A stretch of 23,108 nucleotides of DNA. Source: Chloroflexota bacterium (lineage in GTDB: Bacteria > Chloroflexota > Dehalococcoidia > UBA3495). Position numbers and translations under genes: made by a program. Location: assembly GCA_022563275.1 (NCBI GenBank), contig JADFNR010000052.1, positions 1 to 23,108 on the forward strand. Reading direction: 5' to 3'. Each line of letters opens with the position of its first letter. The first letter of the stretch is position 1. Under the pieces are notes generated by a model. That model worked only from the letters and a program-made list of their open reading frames with translations, made no database searches and was not told the DNA's origin. This document shows positions 8,168-16,032 of the stretch, piece by piece.

Positions 8168-9739
8168 ATGAACACTTTCGAATTTTTGACCATCGCTGGG
8201 GCCATCGTTCCCGACCGGCCCGCAGTCATATTCGACGGCCAGAGCATCACCTTTGAAGGGCTGGCTGAGCGGGTCAACCGGCTGGCCAACGGACTCTCCG
8301 GGATGGGAGTCGGCCCCGGAGACCGGGTGGCCACCATGCAGGTCAACACCAACCAGTGCATCGAGGCCTATTTCGCCGCGGCACAACTGGACGCGATCTA
8401 CGTGCCGATAAACTTCCGGGCCAAAAGCGATGAACTGGCACAGATGCTGAACATCGTCGAGCCCTCCTGTCTGCTCATCGGCGAGCGGTATCTGCCGATG
8501 GTCAGCGAGGGCAGCATCCCTCCGGAAAGGGTTATCGTTCTGGACGGGGCGGTTGACGGAGGACCCGGCGGCCACCCAAGTTACGACGCCCTGCTGGCCG
8601 GAGGGTCTCCGGACCAGATGCACTTCCCGGAGGCCGGTGACGAAGACACCGCGGTGATCATGTTCACCGCCGGCACCACCGGGGTGCCCAAGGGCGTGAT
8701 GCTGACCCATGACAGCTTTTCCTCCTATCTGCTGGCCACCGTGGATCCCGCGGACCCGGACGTGGAAGAGCGCAACCTGATCAGCGTGCCCTTCTACCAC
8801 ATCGCCGGACTCCAGGCCGCCTTGGCCGCGGTCTACGGCGGGCGGACCTTGGTGGTGATGCGGCAGTTTGAGCCGGGGGAGTGGCTGCGGCTGGTCCAAG
8901 AGAACCGGGCCAACCGGGCCATGTTGGTGCCGACCATGTTGAAACACGTCATGGCGCACCCAGATTTCTCCGATTACGACCTATCGTCTCTCAGTGTCAT
9001 CACCTACGGAGCAGCCCCCATGCCCCTGGAGGTGATCCGTGAGGCCATCGAACGATTCCCCGGCGCACGGTTCATCAACGCCTTCGGCCAGACCGAGACC
9101 GCTTCAACCATCACCATGCTGCCGCCGGATGACCACGTGATGGAAGGCAGCCCGGAAGAGATCGAGACGAAACTCAAGCGGCTGACGTCGATCGGAAAAC
9201 CGTTGGAAGATGTTGAAGTGGAGATCGTGGATGAATCCGGGCAGGCCGTGGCAGTGGGTGAGACCGGCGAGATAGTGGCCCGGGGCTCCCGCATGATGGC
9301 CGGTTACTGGCAGGAGGAATCGGCCACCCGCGACACGATGCGCGGCGGTTGGATCTACACCGGGGACCTGGGTTACCAGGACCAAGACGGCTATATCTAC
9401 CTGTCGGGCCGGGCCAAGGACTTCATCAAGCGGGGCGGAGAGATGATCTCCCCCGAAGAGGTGGAGCGGGTGCTCCGTTCCCATCCTGAATTGGATGACG
9501 CGGCGGTGATCGGCGTGCCCGACGTGGAATGGGGCGAAGAAGTACGGGCCGTCGTGGTGGGCCGCTCCGACCGGGTCACCGAGGAGCAGGTCATCGAATT
9601 CTGCCGGGAAAAGCTGGCCGGATACAAGCGGCCCCGTTCGGTGGTTTTTGTCAGGGAACTGCCCCGCAATGCGATGGGCAAGGTGCTGAAACGTGACCTG
9701 CGGGATGAGTACAGTTATCCGGTGGAAAACCGGGGTTAA
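8168..9739 (+). CDS. AMP-forming acyl-CoA synthetase / ligase
   Basis: A 523-residue ANL-superfamily adenylating enzyme that activates a carboxylic acid to acyl-AMP and then acyl-CoA. Motifs are complete: TAGTTGVPKG phosphate loop (about 167-176), YGAAPMP (280-286), FGQTE (306-310), YTGDLG (397-402), the hinge GRAKDFIKRGGEMISPEEVE (414-433) and the C-terminal catalytic lysine in NAMGK (Lys505). Overall it resembles FadD/CaiC-like ligases for fatty, aromatic or other organic acids; the chain preference cannot be told. It follows the crotonase by 30 bases and would supply its CoA thioester. The Shine-Dalgarno is weak. Confidence 0.93.
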   Translation: MNTFEFLTIAGAIVPDRPAVIFDGQSITFEGLAERVNRLANGLSGMGVGPGDRVATMQVNTNQCIEAYFAAAQLDAIYVPINFRAKSDELAQMLNIVEPSCLLIGERYLPMVSEGSIPPERVIVLDGAVDGGPGGHPSYDALLAGGSPDQMHFPEAGDEDTAVIMFTAGTTGVPKGVMLTHDSFSSYLLATVDPADPDVEERNLISVPFYHIAGLQAALAAVYGGRTLVVMRQFEPGEWLRLVQENRANRAMLVPTMLKHVMAHPDFSDYDLSSLSVITYGAAPMPLEVIREAIERFPGARFINAFGQTETASTITMLPPDDHVMEGSPEEIETKLKRLTSIGKPLEDVEVEIVDESGQAVAVGETGEIVARGSRMMAGYWQEESATRDTMRGGWIYTGDLGYQDQDGYIYLSGRAKDFIKRGGEMISPEEVERVLRSHPELDDAAVIGVPDVEWGEEVRAVVVGRSDRVTEEQVIEFCREKLAGYKRPRSVVFVRELPRNAMGKVLKRDLRDEYSYPVENRG

Positions 9740-9828
9740 AACATCGGGAACGAAAAACCGGGATAATCCAAAGGTGATTCTTCGGAGATGGAGATTGAGA
9801 GCCCATGGTTATAGGAGCCAGGGAGCAT

Positions 9829-10767
9829 ATGAAAGTAGCGGTGATCGGGACCGGCGGAGTGGGCGGATATTTCGGCGGACTCCTGGCCCAAGCCGAACAT
9901 GAGGTGACCTTTATCGCCAGGGGCGCTCATCTTCAGGCCATCAAAGAGAACGGCCTGAGAGTCGAGAGCCAACTGGACGGCACCTTCACCGTGCCCGGCA
10001 ACGCCACCGACAACACGGCCGAACTCGAAGAACAAGACTTGGTGCTCTTCACGGTAAAAATGTACCACAACCCGGAAGCCATCAAACACCTTGGTCCAAT
10101 GATTGGACCGGACACCGTGGTGCTGACCCTGCAGAACGGCATCGACAACGGCGACATACTGGCCAAGGCCGTGGGCGAGTCGCATGTGATGATCGGTTCG
10201 GCCTACTTGGAAGGCCGCGTCTCCGAGCCGGGAGTGGTCACTCAGGCTGGGCCCGGCCTGGCCGCCTTTGGGGAGATGAAAGTTGGCATCAGCCGCCGGG
10301 GCGAGAATCTGCTCCAGAGATTCCAGGAGGCCGGCTGGCGGGTGAACCTCCACGAAAACATGCCCGGCATGCTCTGGAAGAAGTTTGCCTACATCGCTGG
10401 TTCGGCCGCCGTCTGCGCCGCCGCCAACTGCGTTTATGAAGAGATGCGCACCAAGCCGGAAACCCGAGCCCTGATCCAGCACGCCATCGAAGAGGCATTG
10501 GCCGTGGGCCGGGCCAAGGGCGCGCCGATCATGTCCGATTCTCTGGCCTGGGCCATGGACTCCCTAGACCGCTTCCCCGGCCAAGGCCGGGCCTCGATGG
10601 CCAAGGATTTTACCGACATGCGTCCCGTGGAACTTGAAGGCCTGACCGGCACGGTGGTCCGCATGGCCCGGGAACTGGACGTGCCCACTCCCGCCAACGA
10701 TTTTCTATACGCCATATTGAAACCCAGCGCCGCCCGCATCGAAGCCCTCAACAACGCCGGACCTTAG
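9829..10767 (+). CDS. Ketopantoate reductase-family protein (PanE/ApbA-like)
   Basis: A 312-residue 2-dehydropantoate 2-reductase-family protein, NAD(P)H-dependent. It has the N-terminal Rossmann motif VIGTGGVGGYFGG (5-17), FTVKMYHNPEA, VLTLQNGIDN, and a C-terminal helical domain with the conserved lysine in LWKKFAYIAG. In E. coli PanE two asparagines follow that lysine at +4 and +8; here those positions appear to be Ile and Ala, as in many divergent homologues, so the true substrate may be another 2-oxo or 3-oxo acid. The ATG at 9829 gives MKVAVIG and has GGGAG just upstream; an upstream in-frame ATG at 9805 would add eight residues. It follows the acyl-CoA synthetase by 89 bases and probably ends the operon. 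Confidence 0.85.
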   Translation: MKVAVIGTGGVGGYFGGLLAQAEHEVTFIARGAHLQAIKENGLRVESQLDGTFTVPGNATDNTAELEEQDLVLFTVKMYHNPEAIKHLGPMIGPDTVVLTLQNGIDNGDILAKAVGESHVMIGSAYLEGRVSEPGVVTQAGPGLAAFGEMKVGISRRGENLLQRFQEAGWRVNLHENMPGMLWKKFAYIAGSAAVCAAANCVYEEMRTKPETRALIQHAIEEALAVGRAKGAPIMSDSLAWAMDSLDRFPGQGRASMAKDFTDMRPVELEGLTGTVVRMARELDVPTPANDFLYAILKPSAARIEALNNAGP

Positions 10768-10803
10768 AAGTCATTCCGAAACACCGTATTACCCTCCGTC
10801 CGG

Positions 10804-10910
10804 TCCTTCGACAAGTCCCCCGATATATCGGAGAGACTTCCCCCCGATTCATCGGGGAGGACGCTCGATAGAATCGGCGCTCGACTTCGGTCGGAGCTCA
10901 GGACGAGCGG
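10804..10910. repeat. Palindrome array splitting a TCCTTCGACAAG...CTCAGGACGA repeat
   Basis: TCCTTCGACAAG (10804-10815) and CTCAGGACGAGCGG (10897-10910) look like the two halves of a common bacterial intergenic repeat (CCTTCGACAAGCTCAGGACGA, from memory). Between them lie three small palindromes: CCGATATATCGG (10820-10831), CCCCGA-TTCA-TCGGGG (10842-10857) and CGATAGAATCGG (10866-10877). The last is identical to 12 bases at 13339-13350. The layout suggests small hairpins accumulated inside an older repeat. Confidence 0.6.
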
Positions 10911-11003
10911 TAGATGGGCGACGTTTGCTGATGGGCAGCGGAAATCCCCCCAACCCCCCTTTTGCAAAGGGGGGCGTCTTACACCCGTTCGTCCTGAGCT
11001 CCG
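10892..11003. repeat. Inverted repeat with 19-bp arms
   Basis: CGGAGCTCAGGACGAGCGG (10892-10910) and CCGTTCGTCCTGAGCTCCG (10985-11003) are reverse complements at 18 of 19 positions. The 74 bases between them hold the C/G-run hairpin at 10942-10974. It lies between the PanE-like gene and the ThDP operon and may be a MITE-like or REP-pair element; it may also stop transcription. Confidence 0.7.
10942..10974. repeat. C/G-run hairpin repeat, copy 1
   Basis: AAATCCCCCCAA is followed by CCCCCCTTT-TGC-AAAGGGGGG, a perfect 9-bp stem (10954-10974). The same AAATCCCCC(C)AACCCCC(C)TTT order appears on the opposite strand at 16033-16078, so these are two copies of one dispersed palindromic repeat. Confidence 0.75.
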
Positions 11004-11030
11004 TCCGCTGATGCCCGCGCTCCTAGGCGG

Positions 11031-11039
11031 TGGTATACT
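11031..11039 (+). promoter_or_regulatory. Putative extended -10 promoter of the ThDP-enzyme operon
   Basis: TGGTATACT is an extended -10 (TGn followed by a 5/6 match to TATAAT). No good -35 is seen 16-18 bases upstream. Transcription would start near 11046, giving a leader of about 150 bases before the gene at 11199. I recognise no riboswitch in that leader. Confidence 0.4.
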
Positions 11040-11198
11040 CCCCGTGGCTAAAAACCGGGCTGGGACGGGCTCCTTTTTCCACGCCATCCGCCCGGAAAAG
11101 ATACCGAAAGAAATCCGAAACGCAGGCTGTCCCGGCCTCTACTTGGACCTTCTTGGACCGGCGCTCAAGCCAATAACACATTTCAGGAGGCGGCCCCG

Positions 11199-12845
11199 TT
11201 GAATACAATTGAAGCCATAACCGAGATTCTCAAGCGGGAAGGTGTCCAGTTCCTTCCCTGCTTTCCCACTACCCCGGTGATCGAAGCGGCCGCTCTTGGC
11301 GGCATCAGGCCCATCGTCTGCCGCCAAGAGCGGGTCGGCGTGGGCATCGCCGACGGCATCAGCCGTGTCACCAACGGCGATCAGATGGGCGTGTTCGCCA
11401 TGCAGTACGGCCCTGGGGCCGAGAACGCCTACGCCGGGATCGCCACCGCCTACTCCGACTCAGTCCCGCTCCTGCTGCTGCCCTTGGGCCACCCCAGGTC
11501 GCGGGCCGGCATATCGCCCCACTTCAGCGGTCTCAAGAGCTTTGAAGATGTCACCAAGGGCATCGAGCAGGTGAACGCCCCGGACCGCACCTCAGATATC
11601 ATGCGCCGTGCCTTTGCCGGACTGCGCCAGGGCCGCGGCGGCCCCATGGCCGTTGAGATTCCCGCCGACGTCGCCCTGGAGGACGTCAGCGAGGAGTCCT
11701 TCTACTATGTGCCCAGCAGGCCGGTCGCCTCCCAGGGCAACCCCAGCGACATCGAAGCGGCCGCCAAGGCCCTGTGCGCCGCCCATTTTCCGGTGATCAT
11801 GGCCGGTCAGGGCGTGCTCTACGGCAAGGCATCCGGCGAACTGGTGGAACTGGCTGAACTGCTCCAGGTCCCCGTATGCAGCACCCTGCTTGGCAAGAGC
11901 TCCTTTCCCGAGGTCCATCCCCTGGCTTTGGGCAGCACCGGCCCCACCATGTCGGGACACGCCTATCATTTCGTGCGCCGGGCCGATCTCATCTTCGGCG
12001 TCGGCACCAGTTTCACGAAGCACGGTATGTGCATGAACATACCTCCGGGCAAGACCGTGATTCACGCCACCAACGACGCATCCGACATCAACAAGGACTA
12101 CAACGTAGACTTTCCCATCGTGGGCGACGCCAAGCTGGTCCTGCGCCAGATGATCGAGGCCTGCCGGGCGATCGCCGGTGACAGCCGGAAGGACGACCAG
12201 TCCACCGCCAAAGAGGTGCAGTCGGAACGGGAAGGGTGGCTGTCCCAGTGGCGGGCCAAGCTCTCCGACAACTCAACCCCCATGACCCCCTACCGGGTGA
12301 TCTGGGATTTCATGCACACTATCCCGCCGGAAGACGCCATCGTGACCCACGACTCGGGCAGTCCCCGGGACCAGATAACCCCCTTCTACCGGTCCAACGG
12401 CCCCCGGACCTATCTGGGCTGGGGCAAGTCCCACGGCCTGGGCACGGGCTTGGGCCTGACAATCGGCGCCAAGCTGGCGGCCCCCGAGAAGGTCTGCGTT
12501 AACTTCATGGGCGACGCCGCCTTCGGCATGGTCGGGCTGGACTTCGAGACCGCCGTCCGCAGCGGCATCCCCATCATCACCGTGGTGTTGAACAACTCCA
12601 CCATGGCCATCGAGACCCAATCAATGACCGACTCCCACGGGCTCTACGGCACCCGGGACCTGGGCGGCAACTACGCCGACCTGGGCAAGGCCATGGGCGG
12701 CTACGCCGAACGCGTCGAAGACCCCAGCCAGATCAGCGCCGCCTTCGCCAGGGCCCGCAAGGTCACCGAGGAAGAGGGCAAGGCCGTTTTGCTGGAGTTC
12801 ATAACCAACGAGGAGACTGAATTTTCTCACCGGCGGGCTTTCTAG
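11199..12845 (+). CDS. Thiamine-diphosphate-dependent enzyme (acetolactate synthase / oxalyl-CoA decarboxylase superfamily)
   Basis: A 548-residue ThDP enzyme with the three-domain layout of this superfamily. The pyrimidine-binding domain carries CRQERVGVG with the probable activating Glu44. A central domain follows. The C-terminal domain has the ThDP/metal motif from GDAAF (438-442) to NN (465-466). The stretch GDAAFGMVGLDFET resembles the GDSAFGFSGxExET form I recall from oxalyl-CoA decarboxylase and 2-hydroxyacyl-CoA lyase, so a CoA-thioester substrate is plausible given two CaiB genes downstream. It could equally be an acetolactate-synthase-like carboligase or decarboxylase. The start is TTG 11199, with AGGAGG eight bases upstream. 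It is followed after 39 bases by a small EthD-like gene. Confidence 0.88.
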   Translation: MNTIEAITEILKREGVQFLPCFPTTPVIEAAALGGIRPIVCRQERVGVGIADGISRVTNGDQMGVFAMQYGPGAENAYAGIATAYSDSVPLLLLPLGHPRSRAGISPHFSGLKSFEDVTKGIEQVNAPDRTSDIMRRAFAGLRQGRGGPMAVEIPADVALEDVSEESFYYVPSRPVASQGNPSDIEAAAKALCAAHFPVIMAGQGVLYGKASGELVELAELLQVPVCSTLLGKSSFPEVHPLALGSTGPTMSGHAYHFVRRADLIFGVGTSFTKHGMCMNIPPGKTVIHATNDASDINKDYNVDFPIVGDAKLVLRQMIEACRAIAGDSRKDDQSTAKEVQSEREGWLSQWRAKLSDNSTPMTPYRVIWDFMHTIPPEDAIVTHDSGSPRDQITPFYRSNGPRTYLGWGKSHGLGTGLGLTIGAKLAAPEKVCVNFMGDAAFGMVGLDFETAVRSGIPIITVVLNNSTMAIETQSMTDSHGLYGTRDLGGNYADLGKAMGGYAERVEDPSQISAAFARARKVTEEEGKAVLLEFITNEETEFSHRRAF

Positions 12846-12884
12846 ACCCTCGACTTAACAACCTAATAATCAAGGAGGCTGGTC

Positions 12885-13247
12885 ATGGCCCAAAAATCGA
12901 AGTACCTCTTCATCGCGAGTATGGACGTCGACCCAGCAAAAGAGGCCCTGTTCCACGAGGTCTACAACACCGAGCATTGCCCGGAGTTGGGCAAGCTTGC
13001 CGGAGTAGGCGCCATCACCCGGTTCGAAGCCCAGGCCTTTCAGGTCCTCATCGGAGGGCAGACCCAGACCATCTCGCCGGAGGGCCAGCCCCGTTTCCAC
13101 GCCATGTACGAGATCGAGAGCCCGGAGATCCTCAGCTCTCCCGAATGGGGCGCCGCCGTGGAACTGGGCCGCTGGCCGGAGCAGGTCCGGCCCTACACCA
13201 CCAACCGGCGGCACACCCTGCTGCGGCTGACCTATCCCGAGGAGTAG
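12885..13247 (+). CDS. Small dimeric alpha/beta-barrel (EthD-like) protein
   Basis: A 120-residue protein with the look of ferredoxin-like dimeric alpha-beta barrel families such as EthD: an opening strand YLFIASMDV, a helix with EVYNTEHCPELGKLAGV (the N..H.P.L..GV pattern), then RFEA and a C-terminal strand. Some members are monooxygenases or help in ring or ketone chemistry, others have no known function; no catalytic claim is made. AAGGAGG lies seven bases before the ATG. It sits 39 bases after the ThDP-enzyme gene, so it is probably an accessory protein of the same pathway. Confidence 0.7.
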   Translation: MAQKSKYLFIASMDVDPAKEALFHEVYNTEHCPELGKLAGVGAITRFEAQAFQVLIGGQTQTISPEGQPRFHAMYEIESPEILSSPEWGAAVELGRWPEQVRPYTTNRRHTLLRLTYPEE

Positions 13248-13302
13248 GCCGCGCGGGCCGAATTCAAATTGGATCCGCCACAAGCCGCGACGCTTAAAAC
13301 AC

Positions 13303-13311
13303 TGTTATTAT
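13303..13311 (+). promoter_or_regulatory. Possible extended -10 promoter before the first CaiB gene
   Basis: TGTTATTAT fits TGn plus a 5/6 -10 hexamer. It lies in the only long gap (146 bases) inside the ThDP/CaiB cluster, just before a hairpin repeat that would form part of the leader. No clear -35. Confidence 0.35.
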
Positions 13312-13324
13312 CGGCGTAACAGCA

Positions 13325-13360
13325 TAGGGGCACGGACCCGATAGAATCGGGATGCCCCTA
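13325..13360. repeat. Nested hairpin repeat upstream of the first CaiB gene
   Basis: Outer arms TAGGGGCA (13325-13332) and TGCCCCTA (13353-13360) enclose an inner hairpin CCCGAT-AGA-ATCGGG (13337-13351). The core CGATAGAATCGG is identical to 10866-10877. In the mRNA this hairpin would end about 20 bases before the Shine-Dalgarno AGGAGA (13382-13387). Confidence 0.75.
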
Positions 13361-13393
13361 CAAATGCCGCCACGTCTATCTAGGAGACGCCCT

Positions 13394-14593
13394 TTGACTG
13401 AACGCGCCCTGGAAGGGGTGAAGGTCTTGGACCTCACCCACCACATCGCCGGACCATACTGCACTAAATTGATGGCCGACTTCGGCGCCGAAGTCCTCAA
13501 GGTCGAGCGGCCCGGCGGTGACCCGGCCCGGCGGATGGCGCCATTCCTCCACGACGAAGCCGACCCGGAAAAAAGCCTGGTCTTCGCCTATTTGAACACC
13601 AACAAGCAGAGCGTGACGCTGAACCTGAAATCCGAGAAGGGTATCCAGGTGCTCAAGTCATTGGTGGAAGATTCGGACGTTCTGGTGGAGAATTTCGCCC
13701 CCAAAGTCATGCCGTCCCTGGGATTGGACTTCGAAACTCTCCAACAGATCAACCCCAGTCTAGTCATGACCTCGATCTCCAATTTCGGGCAGACCGGGCC
13801 CTACCGGGACTACAAGGCCGCCGACATCGTCGAATATGCATTGGGCGGGCTGATGTATATCTTCGGGGCCTACGACCGGGAACCTCTGAAGCACGCATTT
13901 AATCAAGCCCAGTTCAAGGCTGGGACCGACGCCGCCTCCGCCACCCTCATGGCCACCTATCACCAGCGGCTCACCGGGGAGGGACAGAGGGTCGATGTCT
14001 CCATCCAGGAAGCGGTGGCCACCGGCCTCAGGGACGTGGTCAACAATTTCACCTACACCGGCGCGGTCCGCCGCCGCCAGCCCAACCACAGCGGCGACCT
14101 CACCCGCATGCGGGCCAGCGCCGACGGCCACTTCTTGCCGAATCCGGGTATGGGCGCCGGGCTAAACTGGGACAACGTGGTGGATTTCCTGGGTCTCCCC
14201 GAGCTTGACGACGAGAAGTTCAACACCCCCTCGGCCCGGCTGGCCAATGCCGAAGAACTGGGCCGGATATTGGACGAGTATTTCATCAAGCAGAACAAAT
14301 ACGACATCTTCTACGCCTCCCACAAGAGGCGGTTCATCTTTGGCGTGGTCCAGTCGCCTGAGGAAGTCATGGCCGACCCGCAGTTCCAGGCCAGAAATTA
14401 CTTCGTCGATATCGACCACCCGGCATTGGGGACCCTGAAGTATCCCGGCGCTCCCTTCGAGATGAGCGCCACCCCATGGGAGGCCCGCAGCCCCGCCCCA
14501 ACCCTGGGCGAGCACAACCAGGAAGTCATCGGCCAACGGCTGGGCCACACCCCTGAACAACTGGCCCAGATGCGCGCCATGCAAATTATCTAA
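13394..14593 (+). CDS. Class III (CaiB/BaiF) CoA-transferase, catalytic Asp apparently replaced
   Basis: A 399-residue CaiB/BaiF-family protein; relatives move CoA between carboxylates (formyl-CoA:oxalate, carnitine, benzylsuccinate, malate). Typical segments are LEGVKVLDLTHHIAGPYCTKLMADFGAEVLKVE-like (shown here in part), NTNKQSVTLNLKSEKG, DVLVENFAP, ISNFGQTGPYRDY and TGEGQRVDVSIQEA. The catalytic Asp169 of formyl-CoA transferase normally stands in a DxxxG motif 18 residues before the TG of TGxGQ. Here the aligned residue is Gln173 (QFKAG), while the next gene keeps Asp. The start is TTG 13394, chosen because AGGAGA lies six bases upstream; an upstream ATG at 13352 lies inside a repeat hairpin. 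It is 20 bases before its paralogue. Confidence 0.88.
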   Translation: MTERALEGVKVLDLTHHIAGPYCTKLMADFGAEVLKVERPGGDPARRMAPFLHDEADPEKSLVFAYLNTNKQSVTLNLKSEKGIQVLKSLVEDSDVLVENFAPKVMPSLGLDFETLQQINPSLVMTSISNFGQTGPYRDYKAADIVEYALGGLMYIFGAYDREPLKHAFNQAQFKAGTDAASATLMATYHQRLTGEGQRVDVSIQEAVATGLRDVVNNFTYTGAVRRRQPNHSGDLTRMRASADGHFLPNPGMGAGLNWDNVVDFLGLPELDDEKFNTPSARLANAEELGRILDEYFIKQNKYDIFYASHKRRFIFGVVQSPEEVMADPQFQARNYFVDIDHPALGTLKYPGAPFEMSATPWEARSPAPTLGEHNQEVIGQRLGHTPEQLAQMRAMQII

Positions 14594-14613
14594 GACCGGA
14601 GAAATACTGAAGC

Positions 14614-15960
14614 ATGTCAGGTCCTTTGGCAGGCATCCGCATAATCGAGATGGGCCAACTCATCGCCATCCCCTTCGCCATGAAGCTGCTGGCCGACATG
14701 GGAGCCCAGGTCATCCGCCTGGAGTCCACCGGCCGGCTGGAGAGCTACCGCGCCGACTCTGTCTACCAGAACGACGTTTCCGGCGAGTTTTGGAACAAGG
14801 GCGCTAATTTCTACGAGCAGAACCGCAACAAACTGGGCATCACCCTGGACCTGACCAAACCAGAGGGCCTCCAGGTCCTTCGCGAGCTCATCGCCGTCGC
14901 CGATGTGTTCTCCGAGAATTTCACCCCCAGGGTGATCAAAAACTTTGGGCTGGAGTACGAGGACCTAAAAAAGATAAAGCCGGACATCATAATGGTGTCG
15001 TCCACCGGCTACGGGTTCTACGGCCCGTGGGCCAATTTCGGGGCCACCGGCCCGGCCACGGAAGGCGCGGCGGGGCTGGCCTACCAGACCGGCTACCTGG
15101 GAGGGCCGCCGGTGATGGCCGAGATACCCTACACCGATTACACCTCAGGCGAGCACACGGTTTTCGCCGTGATGGCCGCTCTGATGCACCGGCTGCGCAC
15201 CGGCCAGGGCCAGTTCGTGGACATATCCCAGACCCAGGCCACCAGCGCCACCATCCCCGAAGTCTTGATGGACTACTCGGCCAACGGGCGCTCCGGACAG
15301 CGCATGGGCAATCAGGACACCGCCATGTCGCCCCACGGCTGCTATCCGTGCCGGGGAGACGACCGCTGGCTCACCATGGCCGTCGCCACCGACGACGAAT
15401 GGCAAGCAGTTTGCCGGGTGTTGGGACAGGAAGGATGGGCCGCCGACCCCAGGTTCGAGGACTCGCTAAGCCGTTGGAAGAACCGGGACGAACTGGACGC
15501 CCTGATCGGGCCGGTGACCAGCCCATGGGACGCCCATGAGTTGATGCACGCGCTGCAGAAAGAGGGAGTGGCCGCCGGAGCGGTCTTGGACAGCAAGGAC
15601 CTGCTCTTTGACCCCCATCTGAATGAGCGGGAATTCTACGAGGTAGTCACCCACCACGACAGCACCGGAATCCCGCCATTGCCCTACGCCGGCCGCCCCT
15701 GGAAGTTGTCGAAAACCCCGGCCGTCAAGGGCAAGGCCGCCCCTCTGATGGGAGAGCACAATGCGCTGGTCCTCTCAGACCTATTGGGCAAGACCGCCGG
15801 CGAACTGGCGGCCCTGGAAGAGGCGGGCATCATCGGCTACGGCCCCACCAACCCCCGCCCCGTGCAACGCCCGTCCCTAGACGAACAGGTGCGCCAAGGC
15901 CGGATGCAGCGCTACGAGACAGACTTTGAGGAACAGGTCAGAAGGGCGTTTCCGGGGTAG
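14614..15960 (+). CDS. Class III (CaiB/BaiF) CoA-transferase, catalytic Asp present
   Basis: A 448-residue CaiB/BaiF protein. N-terminal GPLAGIRIIEMGQLIAIPF and ADMGAQVIRLE, then NRNKLGITLDL, VFSENFTPRV, STGYGFYGPW and TGQGQFVDIS are family hallmarks. The expected catalytic aspartate is Asp175 in TDYTSG, 18 residues before the TG of TGQGQ. The protein is longer than its neighbour; the last 40 or so residues form a charged, Gln/Arg-rich extension. It lies 20 bases after the first CaiB gene. Two-subunit class III enzymes are known (BbsEF; SmtAB of Chloroflexus), so the pair may form one heteromeric transferase. No strong Shine-Dalgarno precedes the ATG, consistent with coupling. Substrate unknown. 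Confidence 0.9.
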   Translation: MSGPLAGIRIIEMGQLIAIPFAMKLLADMGAQVIRLESTGRLESYRADSVYQNDVSGEFWNKGANFYEQNRNKLGITLDLTKPEGLQVLRELIAVADVFSENFTPRVIKNFGLEYEDLKKIKPDIIMVSSTGYGFYGPWANFGATGPATEGAAGLAYQTGYLGGPPVMAEIPYTDYTSGEHTVFAVMAALMHRLRTGQGQFVDISQTQATSATIPEVLMDYSANGRSGQRMGNQDTAMSPHGCYPCRGDDRWLTMAVATDDEWQAVCRVLGQEGWAADPRFEDSLSRWKNRDELDALIGPVTSPWDAHELMHALQKEGVAAGAVLDSKDLLFDPHLNEREFYEVVTHHDSTGIPPLPYAGRPWKLSKTPAVKGKAAPLMGEHNALVLSDLLGKTAGELAALEEAGIIGYGPTNPRPVQRPSLDEQVRQGRMQRYETDFEEQVRRAFPG

Positions 15961-15970
15961 CAGCGGGCTG

Positions 15971-16016
15971 TCAGCCATCAGCCATCAGCCATCAGCCATC
16001 AGCCATCAGCCATCAG
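15971..16016. repeat. Tandem heptamer TCAGCCA, six copies plus a partial
   Basis: Six perfect copies of TCAGCCA run from 15971 to 16012, followed by TCAG. A degenerate version in inverted orientation lies at 16221-16247. The array starts ten bases after the CaiB stop, is outside any gene, and has no unique spacers, so it is not a CRISPR. Confidence 0.9.
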
Positions 16017-16032
16017 GGAAGATCGTAATTTG

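Noticed and set aside
8084..8959. Long minus-strand open frame opposite the acyl-CoA synthetase
   Set aside because: Shadow of a well-supported ligase with all motifs intact.
15971..16016. Tandem repeats as a CRISPR array
   Set aside because: The unit is only seven bases and there are no spacers or cas genes.
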